A stretch of DNA of 64,000 nt. It comes from Leptospira biflexa (GTDB lineage: Bacteria; Spirochaetota; DYNZ01). The notes under the pieces were generated by a model that saw only the letters and a program-made list of their open reading frames with translations, was not told the DNA's origin and did no database searches. The position numbers were made by a program, and so were the translations under genes. The stretch is from positions 1 to 64,000 of the forward strand of contig DYNZ01000001.1 in NCBI GenBank assembly GCA_020720805.1, in the 5' to 3' direction. Positions 9,470 to 18,568 of this stretch are shown here, piece by piece (within the stretch, counting starts at the first letter, position 1; every line of letters starts with the position of its first letter).

Positions 9470-10681
9470 TCAATTTTTCTCTTTCTGGTCATCTTTTGCA
9501 TTTTTGATAGACAGCTCTTTGATGTAATGATAAAAACGGGACATCTGGTTTTGTCTATTATTTTCTCCCTGGATTCTGATGCCCACTTGCATACTACCAT
9601 CTTCCATCATTTTTGTTGAGCGAATTAACCCCTGAACTGTAATCGGTGCTTGAAATTTTATTATTATATCAAAATTCATCATTTGACGATGCAATATGAT
9701 ATCCATTAACTTTTTATCTTTAATTTCTACTCGCAGGCCGGAGCGCGAGATATCCAAAATACGATGTTTGGCAGCCACCTCAAAAACATTCATATCTCGC
9801 AATTTGCTGACTATATTTAAAGATATTTCTTTTACTTCCATCAGAACATCAAGAGAGAGGGGATTTTTTGACAAAACCTCAATATAACCGATTGGCATCC
9901 AATTCCCCGCTGCATTTTGAGCCAAAATAGGGGAGACAATCCAGCCAATGGTCTCTTTGCGCAGTAATGTCGTCTGCTCTTTCTGAAAATTTTTACTATA
10001 AAATTCTTTCAGGTTCACAAACTCATCTCTGGCAATCTCATTCTCAAAAGAACTTTGATCTTTAACGTTTTCAACAAAGACAGTTTTCTTGGTTTTGAAC
10101 ACATAGTCATAAATGTCATCCGAATCAGAAAAAGAGTTCACAATTACGCGATCTCCCAAATGGCTGCATTCAGTTTGAAATTGTTCGAAAACGATTTTAT
10201 AAGAAACAGGAATATTTTTACCGCGAAAATCAAGATCTACCTTGGAAATACGAACCTTATTAATATAGATTACCTCAGCATCTTCGATGATGAACCTTTC
10301 TTCGATCCTTTTTTGGGATGCGATGCGCAAAAAGGTAGGATGACACAAAAATAAATTTTGCTGGATAGAATTTTCGACACGAACTCCGATCTCTGAATAA
10401 TATCCGTTTAAAAAAGAGGATAATAGCAATAATCCTTTTGGAGGTATAAATTCGTAAAATTGAACCGTTAGGCCATCTTCTGACACTTTAACAATTTTCG
10501 CAAATTTTGGCTGAACAAGGGGCAGTTGAATTTCAAGTTTAATGTTCAATAATTTATCATTTATGAGCTTGAGAATCATATTTCGGTCATTCGTCTTTTT
10601 AAAAGAAGTATCTCGAAATTTTTCGGATGATTCTGCGTTTTCCGATTCAGCGTTATTCTTTTTTTCCAAGTCTGAACTCAT
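9470..10681 (-). CDS. PilZ-type (possibly DUF1577-like) c-di-GMP effector protein
   Basis: The 403-residue protein has a C-terminal PilZ-like segment with ILDISRSGLRVEI (308-320), matching the D-x-S-x-x-G part of the c-di-GMP site. An earlier RIEER at 125-129 fits the RxxxR element but lies in a separate N-terminal domain, so the two halves may belong to a duplicated or split PilZ arrangement. The N-terminal 30 residues are polar and low-complexity. No transmembrane segment is seen. Size and layout recall PilZ-related proteins of Leptospira; that link is from memory. It is the first gene of the tubulin-like cluster, giving that cluster a possible c-di-GMP input. No good Shine-Dalgarno precedes the ATG. 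Confidence 0.65.
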   Translation of the reverse strand: MSSDLEKKNNAESENAESSEKFRDTSFKKTNDRNMILKLINDKLLNIKLEIQLPLVQPKFAKIVKVSEDGLTVQFYEFIPPKGLLLLSSFLNGYYSEIGVRVENSIQQNLFLCHPTFLRIASQKRIEERFIIEDAEVIYINKVRISKVDLDFRGKNIPVSYKIVFEQFQTECSHLGDRVIVNSFSDSDDIYDYVFKTKKTVFVENVKDQSSFENEIARDEFVNLKEFYSKNFQKEQTTLLRKETIGWIVSPILAQNAAGNWMPIGYIEVLSKNPLSLDVLMEVKEISLNIVSKLRDMNVFEVAAKHRILDISRSGLRVEIKDKKLMDIILHRQMMNFDIIIKFQAPITVQGLIRSTKMMEDGSMQVGIRIQGENNRQNQMSRFYHYIKELSIKNAKDDQKEKN

Positions 10682-10941
10682 AGATTTTTGATGTACGATT
10701 TTTTTTTTGATAAGATACTTTATTATCTCATCGATTGTCTGTCCAAAATTATTTAAAAAATAAAATTTATCGGATTGTTTAAACCTATTTTTTTCAAAAA
10801 ATACAAATCAAGATATAAAAAATCAAAAATCTATGAATGGATATTTTATTGCCACAAAGCACCTTCAAAAAAATGTGGTTCTCATTCAAGAATCATTACT
10901 GGTTCTTAGCTATAAAATCTGAAGGTTGACAGGACAAAACC
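10682..10941. other. AT-rich divergent intergenic region
   Basis: This stretch separates the leftward PilZ cluster from the rightward nucleosidase operon and should hold both promoters. It is strongly A/T-biased with several A and T runs and repeated AAAATC-like words. No gene, riboswitch or clear operator could be supported. Confidence 0.4.
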
Positions 10942-11613
10942 ATGCTCTTGGACTCATTTCCGAAAAAAATACTGCTAATTGGCGCCATTTGGGAGGAAAT
11001 TTCCCCTTTTTCTATATTCGACAATCCCAAAATAAAATTTTATACTGCTGTAACAGGAATAGGACTAGTTGCATCGGCAATTTCTACCATTAGGCTCCTC
11101 GACAAATTCCAACCAGATTGGGTCATTTTCTGTGGGAGCGCAGGCTCGGCAAATATACAAACCTATCCATTAGAATCAGTTTTTATTCCAAAGCAAACAG
11201 TTCTCACCGGTCCTGAAATCCTGACCCATGGATCATATTTTCCGCATGCTATGCCAGTCCAATGGGACTTTTATACTCCCCAAGAGTGGATTTCAATCCC
11301 ATTCAGGGAAGCACTACCTTTTTCTGTTACGCTAGGAGGCACAATTGGGACAACACTGGCCATTTCGCAGGAGAGTCACCACCAACGCCAATATGTAGAA
11401 AACGGCCTGGCTGGGGAACATCTGGAAATTGCATCTATCATCGCAGCTTGTACCTCCTATCAGATTCCTTGCAGTGCAATTTTGGGGATTTCGAATGAAA
11501 TTGGCCCCCAGGCACATCAACAATGGAAGCAATACAGAAACAAAGCCGAAAAAAATGCCTGCCAGGCAGCTCAATTCCTGCTTTCAGATTTTTATATGGG
11601 AGCACTTTCATGA
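10942..11613 (+). CDS. mqnB: Nucleoside phosphorylase-superfamily hydrolase, probable futalosine hydrolase
   Basis: The fold is read from AVTGIGLVASAIST, VIFCGSAGS and GEHLEIASIIAAC followed by ILGISNEIGPQ. In this superfamily the active-site loop is ISD in MTA/SAH nucleosidases and ISN in futalosine hydrolases, so the ISN here favours MqnB, which splits futalosine in the menaquinone pathway. The protein has 223 residues, normal for MqnB. Other menaquinone genes are not in the window, which lowers certainty; another nucleosidase specificity is possible. Its TGA overlaps the ATG of the following mobA-like gene (ATGA), indicating translational coupling. Confidence 0.55.
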   Translation: MLLDSFPKKILLIGAIWEEISPFSIFDNPKIKFYTAVTGIGLVASAISTIRLLDKFQPDWVIFCGSAGSANIQTYPLESVFIPKQTVLTGPEILTHGSYFPHAMPVQWDFYTPQEWISIPFREALPFSVTLGGTIGTTLAISQESHHQRQYVENGLAGEHLEIASIIAACTSYQIPCSAILGISNEIGPQAHQQWKQYRNKAEKNACQAAQFLLSDFYMGALS

Positions 11614-12194
11614 AAAGGATAAAAGGTCTTATCCTGAGTGGTGGTGAAAGCAGGCGCATGGGCAAGGACAAGGGACTTCTCTCTTATAAAGGAAAAATAT
11701 GGAGCGAATTTGCCTACCAACGCCTTACAGATTTTTTTTCTGAGGTATATATCTCTATCAATTCCAGCCAATTAAACAGCTATTTAAATTTTTTCCCCAA
11801 ACATACTCTAATTCAGGATAGTTTAAATCTTAAAGGTCCATTAACTGGTTTGCTTTCCGCTCATCTCAGGTTTCCTGATTCAGACTTTTTTGTGAGCCCA
11901 GTAGATCTGCTGAAAATGGATTCCAAAATGGTCGAAACTTTACTACAATTGCATCCGATAGAATTACCTTTTTTTATCTATAGACATACAAACGGCTGGC
12001 TTGAATCCCTATTTGGTATCTACTCCCAAAGGGGATTATCTATGATCAACCAGGATCAGAACGATAAAAAGAGATCCAATTACAGCCTACAACCCTATTT
12101 GAGACAATGGTCCGATTTTTTCCCATTAATTTCGCCTGAGCAGGAAAAATTTTTTTTTAATTGCAATACAGATCAAGATCTAAATTATCTTTAA
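11610..12194 (+). CDS. mobA: Molybdenum cofactor guanylyltransferase-like protein
   Basis: MobA joins GMP to molybdopterin, and related enzymes use CTP or other nucleotidyl donors. The N-terminus KGLILSGGESRRMGKDKGLL is the family nucleotide-binding loop (GGxSxRMGxDK). The middle region VSPVDLLKMD corresponds to the metal-binding PxDxP-like segment, with substitution at the usual second Pro. At 194 residues it is normal for MobA. The start was placed at the ATG that overlaps the stop of the preceding gene and has GGGAG ahead, removing 29 codons of upstream frame. No molybdoenzyme or other moa/moe gene is nearby, so the exact acceptor is unproven. Confidence 0.75.
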   Translation: MKRIKGLILSGGESRRMGKDKGLLSYKGKIWSEFAYQRLTDFFSEVYISINSSQLNSYLNFFPKHTLIQDSLNLKGPLTGLLSAHLRFPDSDFFVSPVDLLKMDSKMVETLLQLHPIELPFFIYRHTNGWLESLFGIYSQRGLSMINQDQNDKKRSNYSLQPYLRQWSDFFPLISPEQEKFFFNCNTDQDLNYL

Positions 12195-12213
12195 ATCGAA
12201 AAAAGGTTCTGTT

Positions 12214-13356
12214 ATGGCAAGGATAAACATTGAAAAAAAGGTACTACTGGTAGATGACCAAGAGGTATCCTTGCAGATCATGGCCAAAATGTGTACAGAG
12301 CTTGGTTTGCCAACAGATCAGGCCTTAAATGCAACCGACGCTTTGGAAAAAATCCGCCTAAACCGATATGCGGTATATGTCATTGATCTTCGCTTGCCCG
12401 ATCAAGATGGCAAGTCCATCATCCAATATCTAAACAAACATCGTCCCGAAGCTGCCATCTTAGTGCAATCCTCTGTCGATGAAGCTGAAACAATCATTGA
12501 TATTATGAAACTGAATATCTTTGATTATATAATTAAGCCAATCCAAAAACACCATTTTCAACAACTGCTGCATAAGGCTATTGAATATAGCTCTTACCGG
12601 CTCCTGGTTTATGAACAAGAGGAGAGGTTTCGTACCGAACTTGCTCGGATTCGAGAGATCCAGATTAGCAATCTTCCCAAATTTGAAGCCGCAAAAGGCT
12701 TTGAGATTATCTCAGCAGTACTACCAGTGGATGACCTTTCCGGGGACTTTATTGATGGCTACCCAATCAATGACACAACATGCTGTATCTCCATATGTGA
12801 TGTTTCTGGGCATGGGATGGCTTCCTCCTATATTGGAGTCGAGCTGAAGGGCATTGTACGATCCTTTTCTTATTCAAGCCCTGTTCCTTCCAAAACGATC
12901 GAAAAAACAAATGAATCCACAGTAAACCAGCTCTACAAACTTAATTTTTTTGCCACCCTGACCACCTGCTATATAAACCATCAGGATTGTTCTGTTGTTT
13001 ATGCCTCAGCCGGACACCCGCCCGCATTCCTCTACTCTCAAAGATTGGGGAGTATATCTCAGCTTGATAAAACTGGACCCCTAATTGGGCTTCCTCATAA
13101 TAAAAATTACTTTAATCGCAATTTTATGTTGGAGTCGGGAGATTTCCTTTTTTTATATACAGATGGTGTTACAGAGGCCTGGCACGAAAACCAGATGGAG
13201 ATGTTTGGCGAGGATCGACTGAGACAGTTACTCTTTGAAAATGCTAAAATGGGAGCAAAGGATCTTATTCATACAGTTCTTAGCACCATTTTAGAATTTA
13301 CAAATTTTGCAAAACTTGATGATGACCTTTCACTCATTTGTATACGAAAAATTTAA
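12214..13356 (+). CDS. Response regulator with PP2C-type (RsbU/SpoIIE) phosphatase output
   Basis: The N-terminal receiver domain shows VLLVDDQEVS (acidic pocket), the phospho-acceptor Asp58 in VYVIDLRLPDQDG, and a conserved Lys in DYIIKPIQ. After a short helical linker comes a PPM/PP2C phosphatase domain with DDLSGDFIDGY, ICDVSGHGMASSYIG, YASAGHPPAFL, FLYTDGVTEAW and the closing DDDLSLICI, so all metal-binding aspartates are present. Such proteins dephosphorylate anti-sigma-factor antagonists in partner-switching pathways, or act in c-di-GMP and stress signalling. No kinase or STAS partner is adjacent. AAAGG precedes the ATG. It has 380 residues and lies 19 bases after mobA, possibly in the same transcript. 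Confidence 0.9.
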   Translation: MARINIEKKVLLVDDQEVSLQIMAKMCTELGLPTDQALNATDALEKIRLNRYAVYVIDLRLPDQDGKSIIQYLNKHRPEAAILVQSSVDEAETIIDIMKLNIFDYIIKPIQKHHFQQLLHKAIEYSSYRLLVYEQEERFRTELARIREIQISNLPKFEAAKGFEIISAVLPVDDLSGDFIDGYPINDTTCCISICDVSGHGMASSYIGVELKGIVRSFSYSSPVPSKTIEKTNESTVNQLYKLNFFATLTTCYINHQDCSVVYASAGHPPAFLYSQRLGSISQLDKTGPLIGLPHNKNYFNRNFMLESGDFLFLYTDGVTEAWHENQMEMFGEDRLRQLLFENAKMGAKDLIHTVLSTILEFTNFAKLDDDLSLICIRKI

Positions 13357-13365
13357 TCAGATCAA

Positions 13366-13382
13366 CAACCCAATCTGGGTTG
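13366..13382 (+). terminator. Short hairpin after the receiver-phosphatase gene
   Basis: CAACCCA and TGGGTTG form a perfect 7-bp stem around a 3-base loop, ten bases after the stop codon. There is no uridine run after it, so a role as intrinsic terminator or as a 3'-end stabiliser is uncertain. Confidence 0.35.
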
Positions 13383-13452
13383 CTTGTCCAAAAACAAAAT
13401 ATCATGTATATTTTCCTATAGATTCTTAACGATACCAGAGCAGGAGAAACAT

Positions 13453-13863
13453 ATGCATTCCACAGCAGTTTGGCACGGGAATATGAAATTTATTGGTTCC
13501 GCTGGCAGCGGTCATGAAATTATTATGGATGCAGCCCCAGCATCCGGCGGAGATAATCAAGGAAGTCGCCCCAAAGAGATGATCTTGCATGGACTTGCCG
13601 GATGTACTGCTATGGATGTAATTTCTATACTAAAAAAAATGAGGCAACCAGTGGAGGCTTTTCGTGTTGAGGTTGATGTGATTCAAAGTGAAGAGCATCC
13701 AAAAATTTTTTCAAAAATTCATATCCGCTACATTTTTAAAGGCGATATTCCTCTAGAAAAACTGGAAAAGGCGGTAGATCTTTCACAAAATACCTACTGT
13801 GGTGTTTCAGCCATGCTTCGTAAAAGTAGCGACCTAACCCATGAAATCATTCAAGAAGTATGA
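13453..13863 (+). CDS. OsmC/Ohr-family protein
   Basis: OsmC-family proteins are small cytoplasmic thiol peroxidases or related folds that remove organic hydroperoxides. The sequence shows the family order: a GHEIIMDAAPASGG strand region, RPKEMILHGLAGCTAMDVISIL with the first cysteine, and QNTYCGVSAML with the second. These two cysteines are at the positions of the redox pair. The 136-residue length is typical. An in-frame TTG 23 codons upstream exists, but AGGAG sits six bases before this ATG. It is more like the YhfA/OsmC branch than true Ohr by its GCTAMDV motif; the substrate is unknown. Its end is 5 bases from trpA, with no terminator between. Confidence 0.88.
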   Translation: MHSTAVWHGNMKFIGSAGSGHEIIMDAAPASGGDNQGSRPKEMILHGLAGCTAMDVISILKKMRQPVEAFRVEVDVIQSEEHPKIFSKIHIRYIFKGDIPLEKLEKAVDLSQNTYCGVSAMLRKSSDLTHEIIQEV

Positions 13864-13868
13864 TTTCC

Positions 13869-14639
13869 CTACGACACCAAAGAGAATAAAAGATTATCCA
13901 TTTCTTTCACTCCGCCCTGGTCGTAGGCACTGATCAAGGCGGAGCCTATAATTGCTATATCCGCATGTCTCTTGAGATATTGAATATCTTCCTTAGAACG
14001 AATCCCAAAGCCGATAGCCAAAGGAAGCGTTAGGTTTTTTTTGTACACGGATAAAACCTCATCCGTTTGTCGGTTTAAAGAAGTCTGCTTTCCTGTGACA
14101 CCAGAGCGCAGAACTCCATAAACAAAACCAGAACTAAATGTTCCGATATCTTTAATTCGAGACTCTTTTTGTGTTGGTGTTACCAGAAAGATAGATGCAA
14201 GATTCAAATGATCGCTATACGTTCGGTAATCCAATCCCTCCTCAGGAGGCAAATCTGGTATGATCGTACCTCGAATTCCAAATTGGGAGACTCTTGTTAG
14301 AAATTTTTCCAATCCATAGCTGAAAACAACATTAAAATATGTCATAATCAAAAAGCCCTGATTTGGAAAAGCTGATAAATTTTTTTCAATGAATGAAAAG
14401 CAGGTATCTGTATTTACTCCTTGAGCTAGGGATTTATGATTTGCATTTAAGATAATCGCGCCATCGGCGTAAGGCTCTGAAAAAGGAATTTGCAGCTCAA
14501 TAAAATCTACGTTATGCCTAGCCATCACCTCCAATTGCTTACGATTGTCCTCAAAGGATGGATAACCGAGAACCAGATGCGTCATATAGAGAATCTCTTT
14601 TTTTTTTCGCTTTTCCCTGATTTCGATTTCAAGCTTCAT
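13869..14639 (-). CDS. trpA: Tryptophan synthase alpha chain
   Basis: TrpA cleaves indole-3-glycerol phosphate to indole, which is channelled to TrpB. Catalytic Glu48 and Asp59 are visible in FIELQIPFSEPYADG, and the phosphate-binding loops appear in VYGVLRSGVTGKQ and AIGFGIRSKEDI. The protein has 256 residues, slightly short. A longer frame runs back into trpB, but this ATG has AAGGGAC ahead of it and an 11-base overlap with trpB, typical of coupled trpBA. The PFSEP variant with E replacing the usual D after PFS is noticeable but occurs in some lineages. Other trp genes are absent from the window. Confidence 0.95.
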   Translation of the reverse strand: MKLEIEIREKRKKKEILYMTHLVLGYPSFEDNRKQLEVMARHNVDFIELQIPFSEPYADGAIILNANHKSLAQGVNTDTCFSFIEKNLSAFPNQGFLIMTYFNVVFSYGLEKFLTRVSQFGIRGTIIPDLPPEEGLDYRTYSDHLNLASIFLVTPTQKESRIKDIGTFSSGFVYGVLRSGVTGKQTSLNRQTDEVLSVYKKNLTLPLAIGFGIRSKEDIQYLKRHADIAIIGSALISAYDQGGVKEMDNLLFSLVS

Positions 14640-15879
14640 ATTGTCGTCCCTTTTCCCGAATAAATTCCTTCCAGTGAATATCGCCAAGAGCTTCACTGAT
14701 TGTAAAGATATCCTTATCCCCCCGACCAGATAGGTTGATAATGATAGAGTCATGACGTGAAAATTTAGGCGCATCCTTAAATGCTTGCACAAATGCATGG
14801 GTCGACTCAAGAGCAGGAATAATCCCTTCCTTTTGAAGAATCAAGCGAAAGGTATTTACAACCTCTTCATCGGTGGCCGCTTCAAAGATTACCCTCCCTT
14901 TATCTGCAAGATCAGCAAGGATAGGAGATACCCCCACATAATCCAATCCGGCTGAAATAGAATGGGTATCCTGCATCTGTCCATATTCGTCTTGTAAAAA
15001 ATAGCTCTTATATCCTTGGGCAACACCCACTCTGGATTGGCCAGAGGCAATTCTAGCAGCATGAGCGCCACTGTGAAGTCCCAGTCCACCGGCCTCGACG
15101 CCAATTAGACCAACCTCCTGATCTAGTAGGAAGGCACTAAATAGACCCATCGCATTTGATCCACCACCAACACAAGCATAGACCTTTTTAGGCAATTGGC
15201 CAGTTTGACTCAAAATCTGCTCTCTGGCCTCCTCTCCAATAATAGATTGAAAACGACTGACCAGTTCAGGAAATGGATATGGTCCACAGGCTGTTCCAAA
15301 AACATAGTGCGTACCATCAGGATTACTTACCCAATCTCGGAATGCTTCATTAATCGCATCTTTGAGTGTCTGACTGCCCGTTTTTACTGCCACAACCTGA
15401 GCTCCAAGATTCTCCATCCAAAGAACATTGGGACGTTGGCGCGCTACATCCTTCGCGCCCATATAAATAGTACATTCAAATCCCATTTTTGCAGCCATTA
15501 TCGCTGTTGCTACACCATGTTGTCCCGCTCCAGTTTCAGCAATCACACGCTTTTTGTTCATTCTCTTGGCAAGTAACCCCTGCCCAATCACATTATTAAT
15601 TTTATGTGCTCCCGTATGGTTCAAATCTTCCCTTTTTATATAAATTTGAGCCCCACCCCATAGATTGGATAGATTTTCAGCAAAGGTTAATGGAGTCGGC
15701 CTACCAGAATAGTTTTGCAATATCTGCCGGTAGTCATTCCAGAAAGATGGATCCTGGGCAATTTCTCGAAATTGTGCTATCAATTCATCGAAAACTGTCC
15801 TTAGTATTTCTGGAATGAAACATCCACCAAATTTACCAAAATAGGCTTCAGGGTCCTTTGACCAAAAAAGATCATGCAT
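14629..15879 (-). CDS. trpB: Tryptophan synthase beta chain
   Basis: TrpB condenses indole and serine to tryptophan with pyridoxal phosphate. The lysine forming the Schiff base is Lys93 in HTGAHKINNVIGQ; the phosphate-binding loop is CVGGGSNAMG; the N-terminus FGKFGGCFIPE and the C-terminal LSGRGDKDI are also standard. At 416 residues it is slightly longer than average, with a short C-terminal tail that overlaps the start of trpA. AGGA precedes the ATG by eight bases. It is divergent from the oppD-like gene. No attenuator-like leader peptide was recognised upstream. Confidence 0.97.
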   Translation of the reverse strand: MHDLFWSKDPEAYFGKFGGCFIPEILRTVFDELIAQFREIAQDPSFWNDYRQILQNYSGRPTPLTFAENLSNLWGGAQIYIKREDLNHTGAHKINNVIGQGLLAKRMNKKRVIAETGAGQHGVATAIMAAKMGFECTIYMGAKDVARQRPNVLWMENLGAQVVAVKTGSQTLKDAINEAFRDWVSNPDGTHYVFGTACGPYPFPELVSRFQSIIGEEAREQILSQTGQLPKKVYACVGGGSNAMGLFSAFLLDQEVGLIGVEAGGLGLHSGAHAARIASGQSRVGVAQGYKSYFLQDEYGQMQDTHSISAGLDYVGVSPILADLADKGRVIFEAATDEEVVNTFRLILQKEGIIPALESTHAFVQAFKDAPKFSRHDSIIINLSGRGDKDIFTISEALGDIHWKEFIREKGRQYEA

Positions 15880-15981
15880 CTAATTTTCCTTGTAAAAAAA
15901 CCATAATCAAATGGGATTCAGGAATAGGCTATTTTTCGCCGACATATTTACGCAACAACTCTTAGGAAGCAGGCCAAAAAA

Positions 15982-16944
15982 ATGAAAAACATCCTATCGG
16001 TTCGCAATCTAAATGTTTTCTTTTTCCAAAATGAAAAAAAATTGCATGCAGTTCGAGGAGTAGACCTCGATTTTAATGCCGGTCGTGTGCTATGTTTGGT
16101 AGGCGAATCTGGAAGCGGAAAAAGTGCGGCTGCTCTTGCTCTCATGAACCTGCTACCTACCAATAGTAAAATATCCTATGACTCACTAGAATATCTCGGC
16201 CAGCCAATTTTCCCCCATCAACAGGAAATCTTTGGTAAAATTCGGGGAAGAGAAGTTGCCTATATTTTCCAGGAACCAATGATTTCACTGAATCCTGTAC
16301 TTACAATTCAAGAACAGATTCGAGAGGTCTTGAACAACAACCCAGCTACTGATAAAAAGCAGATAGTTCAAAAGATAGAAAGCCTCCTGGAATCTGTCGG
16401 AATCTCTGACCCTTTAACCAGGATGAAAAATTACCCTCATGAAATATCCGGGGGGATGCTGCAAAGAGTGATGATCGCCATGGCGTTAGCTAGCCAACCA
16501 AAACTTTTGATAGCAGACGAACCAACTACCGCGCTTGATGTTACCATTCAGGCACAAATTTTACATCTATTGCGCTCGTTGCCGAACAAGCAAAGCACTG
16601 CCCTTCTCATTATCACCCACGATTTAGGGGTTGTTGCTGAAATGGCAACGGATGTTGCCGTGATGTATGCTGGCTGTATTGTTGAATCAGGTGATGCCGC
16701 TTCTTTGTTTCAAAAACCGATGCACCCCTATACAAGGGCACTGTTTTCATCGTTTCCAAAAAATCACCACTCTAAAGAACCTTTATTAGCGATACCCGGA
16801 TCAGTACCCTCACTATCCCAACTTCCCTCAGGATGCGCCTTTCATCCGAGATGTCCGAACGCACAACCGAATTGCAGCCAGGTGCAACCACAAATGAAAA
16901 AAATTAGAGACCAATTTGTTGCATGTTTATATCCGCTTGACTAA
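15982..16944 (+). CDS. Oligopeptide/dipeptide ABC transporter ATP-binding protein (OppD/DppD type)
   Basis: This is the ATPase of a peptide or nickel-type ABC importer. Walker A is GESGSGKSA, the signature is [18 protein letters not shown], Walker B is [12 protein letters not shown], and the switch His is in IITHDLG. The C-terminal oligo_HPY extension ends with [17 protein letters not shown], which carries the four-cysteine-type motif of OppD/DppD subunits. At 320 residues it is full length. Normally the gene sits beside two permeases, a binding protein and an OppF, but none is adjacent here, so partners must lie elsewhere. AGGAAGCAGG precedes the ATG. Confidence 0.9.
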   Translation: MKNILSVRNLNVFFFQNEKKLHAVRGVDLDFNAGRVLCLVGESGSGKSAAALALMNLLPTNSKISYDSLEYLGQPIFPHQQEIFGKIRGREVAYIFQEPMISLNPVLTIQEQIREVLNNNPATDKKQIVQKIESLLESVGISDPLTRMKNYPHEISGGMLQRVMIAMALASQPKLLIADEPTTALDVTIQAQILHLLRSLPNKQSTALLIITHDLGVVAEMATDVAVMYAGCIVESGDAASLFQKPMHPYTRALFSSFPKNHHSKEPLLAIPGSVPSLSQLPSGCAFHPRCPNAQPNCSQVQPQMKKIRDQFVACLYPLD

Positions 16945-16965
16945 ATTTGCATTTCTTTTATATAT

Positions 16966-16980
16966 GAATATAAGAATATA
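16966..16980 (+). promoter_or_regulatory. Tandem GAATATA direct repeat before the ArsR-type gene
   Basis: Two GAATATA words separated by one A lie 24 bases upstream of the GTG start of the ArsR-family gene, in an AT-rich promoter-like stretch. ArsR operators are normally inverted repeats, so autoregulation through this site is only a possibility. Confidence 0.25.
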
Positions 16981-17004
16981 CAAAAAATTATAGGTGGTTT
17001 TGTC

Positions 17005-17337
17005 GTGACAAACGAATTAGAAACCAATAATGGGGCACCTGATATAACCATTTCAAAAGCATTGAATGATGGGATTAATGATTGGGCATCCATATTAAAA
17101 ATGATAGGACACCCGCAGCGTCTGGCCATCTTATACACACTATGTCGCAGAAAAAGTTCTGTAAAAGATTTACAGGATCAGCTAAGCATGCCCCAAAGCG
17201 TTCTTTCGCAGCACTTAGGCTTACTACGCAGAGCCAACATTGTGAAAAGAAAAAAAGAAGGGACGCTGGCAATCTATTCCATTGGACAGGATCGGTTACA
17301 CAAATTAATGGATACTATATGCCAGGTTCCAGAATAA
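17005..17337 (+). CDS. ArsR/SmtB-family winged-helix transcriptional regulator
   Basis: The 110-residue protein shows the ArsR pattern: ILKMIGHPQRLAILYTL, then the helix-turn-helix SVKDLQDQLSMPQSVLSQHLGLLRRANIVKR, split here as KDLQDQLSM and SQHLGLLRRANIV, and a wing KKEGTLAIYSI. The ELCVCDL-type metal motif in helix 3 is absent, as are other cysteine pairs except Cys in YTLCRR, so it is likely not a classic arsenic sensor. Translation starts at GTG with AGGTGG seven bases before. No metal transporter is adjacent; the target is unknown. Its end lies 7 bases from the convergent gene. Confidence 0.88.
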   Translation: MTNELETNNGAPDITISKALNDGINDWASILKMIGHPQRLAILYTLCRRKSSVKDLQDQLSMPQSVLSQHLGLLRRANIVKRKKEGTLAIYSIGQDRLHKLMDTICQVPE

Positions 17338-17344
17338 AAATTTT

Positions 17345-17890
17345 TTAGAATTGAATAGCATTTAGGATATTATCCGCTGCAGAATTAGCTGCCTGACGAG
17401 CCTCTGTTCTCGGTATACCCAGATCTTTATTAATAATATCGGTAATCATATTTTTTAATATTGTCTCTACCTCTTCGTCTTTAAAGAAAAAAAGCGAAAA
17501 GCTATCCCCTTCCGGAGCGTCAACACTAAAGCTTGAAATTGAGACAATGGGCTGTTTTCCAACCATGATTCGGTTATTTCTATAATCCGTAAAGATTTCG
17601 AGCTCTTTAAATCTGTAAGGAATCGTTTTTCCATTTTCACGGAATACCGGTTCCGTTGATCGGTTTAAGTAATTTGGAGGTTCAACCAGCAGATATTGCT
17701 TATACCCATCACTCCGAAACGTCAAAGTATATCCATCGGAAACGATCTCTTTAACATTTGCGTAGCTAATAATTTCCATCGTGGTATAAATGGTTTGACC
17801 AATATCAAAATTTACTGTCAAAATATAACCACTTTCCACTGGTAAGTTTCCAGCTTCATACAGCTTGAAAAGATGTTGTGGCCTTGCCAT
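17345..17890 (-). CDS. Conserved-looking protein of unknown function
   Basis: I do not recognise this 181-residue protein. It has no signal peptide or transmembrane helix. The N-terminal two thirds are predicted beta-rich, with short alternating strands such as YTLTFRSDGYKQYLLVE and FSLFFFKDEEVETIL. The C-terminal 40 residues are helical and alanine-rich. AGGAG six bases before the ATG supports translation. It is transcribed leftward alone and faces the ArsR-type gene. No function can be assigned. Confidence 0.6.
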   Translation of the reverse strand: MARPQHLFKLYEAGNLPVESGYILTVNFDIGQTIYTTMEIISYANVKEIVSDGYTLTFRSDGYKQYLLVEPPNYLNRSTEPVFRENGKTIPYRFKELEIFTDYRNNRIMVGKQPIVSISSFSVDAPEGDSFSLFFFKDEEVETILKNMITDIINKDLGIPRTEARQAANSAADNILNAIQF

Positions 17891-18099
17891 GGCTTACTCC
17901 TGGCCCCGAAACCCAGATTATTTTATTGATATCGTTATGGGAATTTGTGAAAATTTTTCAAATCTATTTTTACTTTTTTTGATAATTATGGATGATCACA
18001 AAAACTGCCGTTTTTGTGCCTACCATAGGACGCACGAATTGGAAAAGCCAGCTTTTCTGTTTTTTAAAATACAAAAAAAGTTGGTTTTAGTGAGCGCCC

Positions 18100-18423
18100 T
18101 TATTTTTGTACAGGTCGTCCCAAATGCTTTTCCACTGAACCTATTTTAGATAGGAGCCTACCATTTTTACCTTTACGGTAATCTATTTTAATCGAAACAG
18201 AAATCCTATTGCAATCTGAAGACATTTTTTCATGGCAGGCAGTTAAAACCTCTAACACTTGATCCCAAGATCCTTCCACCACAGTACCCATCGGATTCAA
18301 TCGGTACTCTAAACCAGACTTATCAACTATATCGAGAGAACGAGATACATACTGACTGACACTTTCCCCTTTATCTAAAGGAGTCATACTAAATTCCATC
18401 AATACATTTTTCTCCTGAGTCAT
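18100..18423 (-). CDS. MTH1187/YqgV-family (UPF0045) thiamine-binding-like protein
   Basis: These small ferredoxin-fold proteins bind thiamine or related ligands in some relatives. The match is based on VLMEFSMTPLDKGESVSQYV, LEYRLNPMGTVVEG and ISVSIKIDYRKGKNG, which follow the family order. The length of 107 residues is right. GGATG lies just upstream of the ATG. The gene stands between two unrelated leftward genes with about 200 bases of non-coding AT-rich sequence after it. A 6-bp stem GAAAAG/CTTTTC within that gap has a T-run only on the + strand, where no gene would use it. Confidence 0.8.
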   Translation of the reverse strand: MTQEKNVLMEFSMTPLDKGESVSQYVSRSLDIVDKSGLEYRLNPMGTVVEGSWDQVLEVLTACHEKMSSDCNRISVSIKIDYRKGKNGRLLSKIGSVEKHLGRPVQK

Positions 18424-18568
18424 AAGCGCATCCTTTCTGTGTTTCGGCTTTTCTTTACTTTAGAAATAGTGAAAATAGACGCCTAAGAGTGATTTTTTCA
18501 TCTTCTTCATCCAGAATGATTATAATTAAAAAAATAAATAGCTATTCCTCCCTGAATAAAAGCAAATT

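Noticed and set aside
18054-18070. Terminator hairpin GAAAAG/CTTTTC
   Set aside because: The T-run is on the strand where no gene is transcribed into it, and the stem is only 6 bp.
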